Source of the DNA: Heterobilharzia americana
Lineage: Eukaryota; Platyhelminthes; Trematoda; Strigeidida; Schistosomatidae
Direction of reading: 5' to 3'
Length of the DNA stretch: 64,000 nt
NCBI GenBank assembly: GCA_944470555.2
Contig: OX104127.1
Location: 139,890,786-139,954,785, forward strand
The notes under the pieces are model-generated. The model was not told the DNA's origin. It was given only the letters and a program-made list of their open reading frames with translations, and made no database searches. This document shows, piece by piece, positions 53,501-62,500 of this stretch; the first letter of the stretch is position 1, and each line of letters begins with the position of its first letter. Position numbers and translations under genes: made by a program.

Positions 53501-56500
53501 TTGCGGAGGTTACACAGTTTATCCACTTAAATGATATTCAGTTAGCGATAATGATAAAATTATGCAGAGAACTAATGGAGGTAACCAGTACACTATATCC
53601 ACAGGAATAAATGTCTGAAATGTGAGGCCGGTTGTCTGATATACGGCTGTGAGACATAGTCGTTAAAAGTAAAAAATGTGACACGGTTACAGGTATTTGA
53701 CCATAGGTGTCTACCTAGCATTGCTCGCGTTTGATGGAATCACCATGTGAGCTATGTTGAGGTCAGCAGAAGGATATTAGGTAAAACAGGCAAGTTGGTG
53801 GGTGAGGTTGTAAGCCTTCACCGACTGAGGTGACTTGGACATGTTTTCCGTATGCCGTGCCATTACCACCTGCCTTGATGTGCAGAGGTAGCAAAAGTTG
53901 GATTAGATTGAAAAAGGCTTGGAGTGACGAGACCAAGATGTATCACCGGTCGATGGAGTCTCTGACTATTGGTCTGAGACATGTGGGGAAGTGTAGACTC
54001 CTTGCCTGGGGTAGCCGAGACAATAGAAATCAGTGGTTGAGAATTGGTCACAATGGCTCGGAAGTACTCACTCTTTGACGTCTTCTAATGCTTTAATGTT
54101 TTCACTAACCTTCATTTTAAATTCTTTCTCCGCCCATACACCTTTGATCCCTTTGATATTAGTCTTTTTACTGTCGACTTTTCCATTGGTTACTACTATG
54201 AATTGTGTGCCAACTTGAACCTATGTCCAAGCTGGTGACTCAGGCTAACAACTGATAACTGAAATTCCTAGTCGATATTTAGTTGATCACGTGTCTACAA
54301 ATACTAAATAGCTTAGACTTACCATATGAAATTATACTCTAAAGGGTGGAGAATGGATGAGCTCAGGAGCAATATTTTTTTTCTGTTTCTCTGGACAAAA
54401 TCAAATACCTTTGAGTGGGTTTTTCAACTTACTTCTACATTCGTAACATCTACGGCCTGGATGTTTATAATTCGACTTATATCGTTGATAAACTTCAAAC
54501 TAGAGTAAAACATTTCTAAGCTGCTTCTTGACTTGGTTTCTACCATCTATTTATGGTGTTAGTTGATTGTTCAATCCGTTTTTACTTCTTGTGAATGCTT
54601 ATCTATGAAAGTGCCGACAGACAGCCGCTATCTTGATATGGTGGTCGGGCTTATATATCACAATGACCCAATGAGCTATGCTGATGGGACGCTTGTTTCC
54701 TCAAGGTCCTACCATACCAGAAAGGTTTATTGGGTAGTGCTAAGACTAAAAGCAGTCACCGTTGTAATGTAAATTGCTACACTATGATGGGAGTCTGAGG
54801 GTGAAGTCGTACTGCTGCCACCTGGACGGAGTGTGACAAGACTAAGTTGTTTCCCCTAAATGACCAGCAGTGACGTGCTAATGCTGCCTTCCCTATGAGA
54901 AGGGAGGGTTAGAAAGGGTCTGCCCGAACATATCACACTCTGTCTGCCCCATAGTCTCCCGGTGCCAGCGGTATGGTTTTTCTCTATCTGGCGATAAAAG
55001 AATCAAATCTGAAAACAACAGTCATCGAAAGGCTGTATGTGGCAGGCTTGAAGCTGATGCCGCATGAATTTCGCAATCACATAAGTCTCTTTCTGTTCCA
55101 GATATTTTTCGGAGAAATAATTTTCCACGGTGTTGGCAGCCGGGAAATGTCAACTGCCCGCACGCTTCCAGTGGCACACAAGACTACGAAAGTGTCCTTT
55201 GAGATGGTTTCAAAACTTATTTACTGTGCATGCTAATTTCTTAGAAATCATACGTTGTAACTTTCTTAATAATTATATATTTTTTCAGCGATATATATAT
55301 ATATATATATATAGTTGTAAAAAGCCAACCGCTTTATTATCTTTCAGAAATTTGTTTCAAGTGGATTTGTGGAACACTTAGATTTTCTACCTTATTGGAC
55401 TGCTAAAGGTGAATATTTTCGTAGGCTGCATCAATTAGATGCTGGACGTTCATATCGAAGTTTAGATAATCTACCTAAAGCAGTTGGTGCACCTTCGAAA
55501 TCTTTAAGTCGATTGAAATTTCATATATCTGATGAAGAAATCTTTAGAAGTATGCATGCCATGGATAGAGCTGTAAGTTATGCAATATTTACATAACCGT
55601 ATCCTTCTTATAGATTGTATTTAATAATGTCTTTTAATTTTGTTCCTGTTTCACTCAAGTTGAATCGGTATTAGTTACCAGGCATGTGTGTCAAACTGTT
55701 GGGTTTAATGTGTTAAACTCGTTATATGCTTTCGCTTAAAAAGTCATAAAGTTGTTTTTTATAACATTTTCTGTAGATATCTGACTACCATTGGAACTGT
55801 TACATCGTACAACAGTCCTACAGTACAACAACTTCATAGAGAAAGGAAGATAATTGCTTGATGGTTGTCCTAAAAAAGATCGGTTACTCGCGAAAATTCA
55901 CCCGAAGATGCCCATCCGTCCATCATCAATTATCAAGTCACCAACGGAAATCAGCTAAAGGATCGTCTTATCGTGCATAAAGAACGTATTAGAGATCATG
56001 ATAAGATTACGAAAACCACTTGGAATTGGTGTGGTTCATAAACCAACGAATTCCCTGCAATCCGTATTATGCAGACCGAAGGATGCAACAACCAAACAGG
56101 ATAAACCAAATATCATTTAGAAAGTCAAGTGCAACAATTGGCATGAGCACTACATTGGACAATTTGGTCGCTTCCCTCTCCTTTATCTAAATAAACATCA
56201 GGAACTATTAAACGTCACGACATTTCGTCGCAAATATCAATGCATGCGGAGAACTATGGACATGAATTCAACTTTGAAAATGTAGAGGTCTTGAGCAGAG
56301 GGATCACAAAGAAAATCCTTAGAAGCTTGGCATTCTGGCAACCATCAATCTATAGATTCATAAACATAGATCCAATCTATCAAAATGAGAAATATGAGTA
56401 ATAACCACAGGGTCAGGGGTCAGACAGATACAACCAACAAAAACCACCTCGTCAGGACAAGCTACTGAATCAATCACGGAAAAATCTGGTTTGCTCACTT

Positions 56501-59500
56501 CATACTTAGGTTAGTGCTGATGATGTCGTCTAGGAAGACAATGAAAACTTCACAATGGAATCAGCTCAAAGGACGCAACACAACCAAAATCCTTCAGTCG
56601 CTTACTCCTAACCCTACAATATTCTAGTTTCCTGACTTTCACTTATCATATTTGAACCTAATTTTCTATACCTTAGTTTCTAACTGATCAAGATGTTAGT
56701 AATAATTTAGTCATTTAATTCATACCGCATCATTATAACTTCTTGTCGATTAGTTATGAGTCATTAGTGTGCAAATCTTAGTCCGCCAAATTTTTCTAAT
56801 GTAGCTATATAAACCTGCTAGTTAAGTTGTGTTACAGTGTTAAGCACCTTTAATGGATTAATAATCACGAAATATATATGTAGAATTACTTGTTCCTTTC
56901 TTGGAAGTTTTGAGTGGAAAGTGTGCGTAGTTATCTGAATACCAACCATTTCCTGAAAATTGGTCACAGTGGCGCAGATATATCGACTCTTTAACGTCTT
57001 CTAAAGCTTGAATGTTTTCAACAGCCTTCATTTTTAAATTTCTTCTTCTCCTATACGCCTTCGCCTACTTTGATACAGTCTTTTTCTTGTCCATTTGTTC
57101 TTGTATACTATTGTAATGTGTCTGTCAACTTGAACCGATGCACCTATGTGTTAGGTTCTATGCTGATTTTGTCTATCTGTCTGGTTTATATTGATCACTG
57201 TGTGAAGTTGAAATCACTCAGTATTTCCGGCGAAATTGAATCGAAACAACAAAGACACACACAAATCTGTACTTTCAATCGTAGTGCTATGCATACTGGT
57301 TAGAGAACACTACTTGTCACATTTTGCTTGTAGCTCTGAATGCACAAACTTCCTGTGAACTGTAGAAGTAGTTTCAAATTTAACGCAAAATTTCATGTGA
57401 CGCACATATTTGTATCTGGCTAACGATTATCATTTTCTTCAAAAATGATTAATATCTATGCTGTATTTTACATTATTATACTTGAAAAAATATCTCACCT
57501 TAACCTTATTTACCAATCACTCTACGCCTTTATTTATGAATTGAACATTTTTTTCAGCCTTTACAAAAACTATCTGATACACAAGTCATTGAACAGGCTA
57601 TTAAACCTGGAGATGATCCATTAAATTTAGCTTATCGTGTAGCTGCTCTGCATGAATTACTTAGTCGTCATGGTTTAGATCATGGGTTTTCTACGGATGA
57701 ACATTTTCTTATTGTTCGAGATTGTCTTACTGAATTATCTCGAAAAGCTGGTATTCAACAAACGTGGTAATTTTGCTTTGCTTTGATTGTTTTTGTGTTT
57801 TTTTTAACACATTTCCTTCATAAAAACTGAATTTTTCTCATTTGACTAAATGTTATCAGTTATCTAAACATGTAAAAGAGTTGAACACATAGTTTGAACC
57901 AGAGTACTGAAACGAACTACAGCGCAGAATGTATTCATTATTACCACAGTGTAAACATGGAATCTGCTGTTACTACGTAACATTTCGAGTTGCTACACTT
58001 CACATTAGTACATCAAGAAGAATGGTAGGGAAGGAAGGGCAAAAAATAATCATGTGAAATAGAAACTCGCAAAAAAAGAAGAATGTAAGAAGGGATAAAA
58101 CAATAATGAAATTCATTATGACAATTAAGATAAAGATAACATTTCGCGCATCTTTGCCAATAGATTGATTCTGGATGGTTTTTCTGGAAATCTTCAACCA
58201 TTAATGTCGCTAATCAAGTGCGCGCTAACTGGCAACTCCACATTCCCCTACTCACTTAACACCAACAGCCGAAGATTTCATGAACTGATGCCACGTTTTC
58301 GTTTGGCTCCTTTCGATGTGTTTCCACTATTGACGTTTTTCGTGATAAGCAGGTGATGATGCAATGACCGTAGTACGTTCTAACAGTCTATGAGCGATAC
58401 GAACCTAATGCGCAAACGAATCGACTTGAACACAAATCAGAACGTCAGCCACAGCCATAACAATAACACCGACGCGCGAAGACAGAAGGGAAGGTAGACC
58501 GCTGACAAAGGGCTTTTTACTGTTTAAACAACATTCAATACAATTGACAGCGATGCTGAATATATACATTTTAAATGACCTTGATAACACTAAAGCTACA
58601 TATACGTAAAAATAGTTAACAACAAGAGAGTTCAACCTTGAGAGCAGAGGAGAGAAAAACTAGTAACGGTTTGAAAACAGCTATGTAGGTGATTTTAAGA
58701 TCGTGAGCAAAATAGCATTCAAAAGCTATGCAAAATTAGAGGTGTATGACGGATGACTAGGTATGCGTAGCTTGCGTTGTGGTCATCTGAGTTAATGAAG
58801 TTCAGAAACCTATCAACTGAATTACCTTCTTTTTCTAGAACTGTACGACTAACTTCTACGTTACTAACATAGTGATTCCATGGTACATGGCTTATACTAA
58901 GAATGCAAAACTAGTTGGAAACGTAAGACCTTTTCTAAGTAATTACGTTAAGATCAACAGAAGTAATCTCAGTTTTTTATCAAACACAAACAAAAGTTAT
59001 GATAGATATTCTCTCCTTAGTGAATTCAGTGGAGTTGTTTTGGAGTTTCTGTCTCTCTCCAGGAGTTTTCGCCGCATAGCTGTTTCAGTTGTAAGGAGTA
59101 CGACTGAGACAAGCAAAAGACAGGTATGCAGGAAGGAATGTGTGTTGTAAACAAGTGGGACAGTAGTCGTTAAATATGGCACACCTTGCAATAAAACCAT
59201 CATTTGCAAAAATACGCTGCATTTCCTCCTCTGCTTCTTTCTTGATTTGCTCTTTATACGCCTGCCTTTTCTCTTGCATTTTTCTTGGTGGAATCCTTAC
59301 CCATTGTTGGTAATTCCCTATGATTTCTGCTACCCTCTCAACATATACTACTTATATCCATTCCTATCAGCAACACCCACTACGCTATCTGTACCAAAAT
59401 AGTCTATTGCTGCTGTCTTAAAATATAGCAGTGACGTTTATTATTGACATCTGAAATAGAGAGTTGAGAGAAGTTTGACCATTGATTAGTGGTTTGTTGT

Positions 59501-62500
59501 TACAGGTTTCATCACCAGGTTCATTGACCTCATCGGCATTTTCTGTATAGACAGAAGTTTCTTGTTGCGTTTTTGATAAACTTTGCAATTGATTTTCAAT
59601 AAGCGCTCTATCTTTATCCGAAATATCCTTTTTGTGGTCATCAAATAGTCAACATTAAAGTTTGGCACTCTTTTGATGGCTTATGTACATTGAACCTTTA
59701 ATATTTAGTACACCGTATTGCAGATAATTTGGGATAACTTAAATTAAACTTTGTCTTTATTATTGCATTTTGATCAAGTAGGTAAATGTTGGAATAATCA
59801 CCATTTGAGTACATTCAGTTAATTGTATTAAGTTCAGCTATAGAGTATGGTGTTTATTTCACTAGACATCATTAAAGTTATCCCTATTCAAATACAAACC
59901 ATGGTTACATCAAAAGTTCGTGTTTTAAGCTAGAACTATCGTGTGTTATCAGGCTGAAGAGGCTCTAGCAGGTCGATTATGATTCGAACTCATGGTCAAC
60001 TTGTAAAGTGTTGAATAGGTCAGAAACTTCTCTCCTTGTCTTTAACTTATTTATTATTTTTTCATATGTATACAGTGTGGTATGTGTTCGATATCACATT
60101 TACGTATGTTTTCAGGTGTGTGGTACGTTTGTGTGCTGCTTTACTATCTCAATTTGCCAACAGTTTAGCTCCATCATTATCAATTATCCTTGTCTGTGGT
60201 AAACAGATTACTATTGGAGTTGCACAAGGCTCAGAGGTTGTAGTTAATAAACCTTTGAATCCAGATGAATTATGTTCTTTGTTACGTGAAGAAGTTTATT
60301 CTCATGATCCAGTACAATTCTCATTACAACAAGAAATTATTCTATGGGTTAGTAGTTTACTGACTTCAAATAAAGATTTATTCGATGGAATCAAGTTTAT
60401 TCGATTAGGGTAAGTGAAGTGATGCTTTTTAACACTAAAAAGAAGTTATTTTCTAGGCATTTGTCTATGTTAAATCTGTTTCTAACGTTTGCCAAGAAGG
60501 TTGAAGATACACCTTTATGACGAGTACCAAAAAGCAGGAAACCTAGGTCCACAGCTTTCCACCCCCCGATTGCCTCCATCCAACTAGCATTTTTCTAAGG
60601 TGCATCACGTTAGTGAGTCTGACAGCCTGGTAGCCGCATTGCAAAATGATCCATAGGTTTCGATCAACACTTAGGACCAGACCCCCTGAAGTTGGTTACC
60701 CTCAAGTGACCAACCAGTGTACTGGTAAAAACTTTTTCACAGAATTTGCTGGAAAAAACATTCAAATCAGGAGCACTGAAGACTTGATTAATTTGCGGTA
60801 ACCTGTCATTATTTAATAGCATATAAATTAAAGAATTCCTGAGACTATGAACAATCGTTCCTGCTTTTATGAAACGGCTTTTCAAGTAGCATTCATCAAC
60901 AACATCTTTCTGGATCACTTATGGATGAATTATTTCTCAAAATGACTTTTGAATGAAGGATAACGGTTGAAACAATGTCACAATATGAAACTGCAACTTT
61001 GTGAAAATCTTCTTTTTTCATTAATTTGACTTCTGTATACTCAGTTGGTAGGAAGCTGTGAATTTACGTTTCCGGTTTGTTGGTACCCACCAGTAGGTGT
61101 ATCTATGACCTTGAAAAAGTTCAAGTTATCTTGATGATCGTAATTTGTTTGGGGAAGTTGTAAACTTCTTCATTAAACTGTTTTCATCCTATCTAAATTT
61201 GGAGTGTAAATTATCACAAGAAATTATTCACTGAGATAACTAAAAACAGTAACTCCATGATTGGAATATAGCCTAGTGTATTATTCACTAGACAACTGCT
61301 TGGTATACAAATGCGAAACGATTAGAATTTTACAGTTCTGTAGATTTCTGCATACCTGGTGGAAAATTTTATATCTGCCAAAGTGTAACTAGTTAAACAT
61401 ATTCCTTTTGGTTTAAATTGTATTTTTGAAATACTGTTGTTCTATTTAGTTGTTTGGTGAATTACAAATAGTTCACAGTTTAAACGTGTAACTTGAAAGC
61501 TGTTAACAAGTGTCTTTTATTGTTTAACTACCAGTACGTATTAGTGCTGTATTGTATAGTGTTTATTAGTGACATACTTCGAGAGGGATACTCGAAGTTC
61601 CAATGGGAAGCCTGCAACCTATAGGATGAACCAATCGGAAGTCAAGTGGATGCCAACTGAAGACCTTCGTGGATAGTTGTGCTAAATCGCGAATTGACAG
61701 TAGTAGAAAACTGTGAACCAATGTCTGAATAGATAACGCGTTTGCCACGAGACTTGGAGTTCCTGAGTTCAGCCCCTGGTGGAATCGTATGTACTGCTGA
61801 AGAGGTCCGTACTAGGAAGAAACGGCTATCCAGTGCTCTTAGGCTTTCAGTGATCCTCCAACTTTAAAAGGATATGGACTAGATAGAAAAAGGTAGATTC
61901 TGAATCACAAACAGCAACTATTTGACGTACAGCTAATTATGTCCAGTAGTGAATATTTTATCTTGATGGATTTAACTTCTTCAAGTGCCTTTAAACAGAA
62001 GCATAAATTTTCACTGTCCATCGTTGTCTTCTATGAACTAACTAATATCTCAATCCTTTTTCTTACCTTCTTTAGTTATTATTTTCGCTAAACAAGCCTT
62101 AGCGAAGTGTTCCTTGACCTCTTCAGTTATTTAAAGTAATACTATCTGTAAATTGACGTTTTATTAAGTGTTTATCTGCTGGATTGTTGATACGCTAACT
62201 TCATCCAATCCAGGACTTACTTCTAATGAAATGATGGCAAAATACTAACGTTTGGTGGAATCACCATGTAAGCAATGTTTAAGTCCGGTGAAGGGTACTA
62301 GGCAAAAAGGCGAGTCGATTAGTGAGGTTGTGAACCTTATTCAACTTAGGTGACTTAGACATGTTTTCCGCGTGCCGATCCATCGCCTACCTTGACATGG
62401 TATGTTAGAAGTTGGATCAGGTTGTAAGAGGAGTGTTCAGGGTAGCCAGACCAAAACGTGGCGCCAATCCATGAAGTCTCTGACTCTTGATCTGAGCTGT

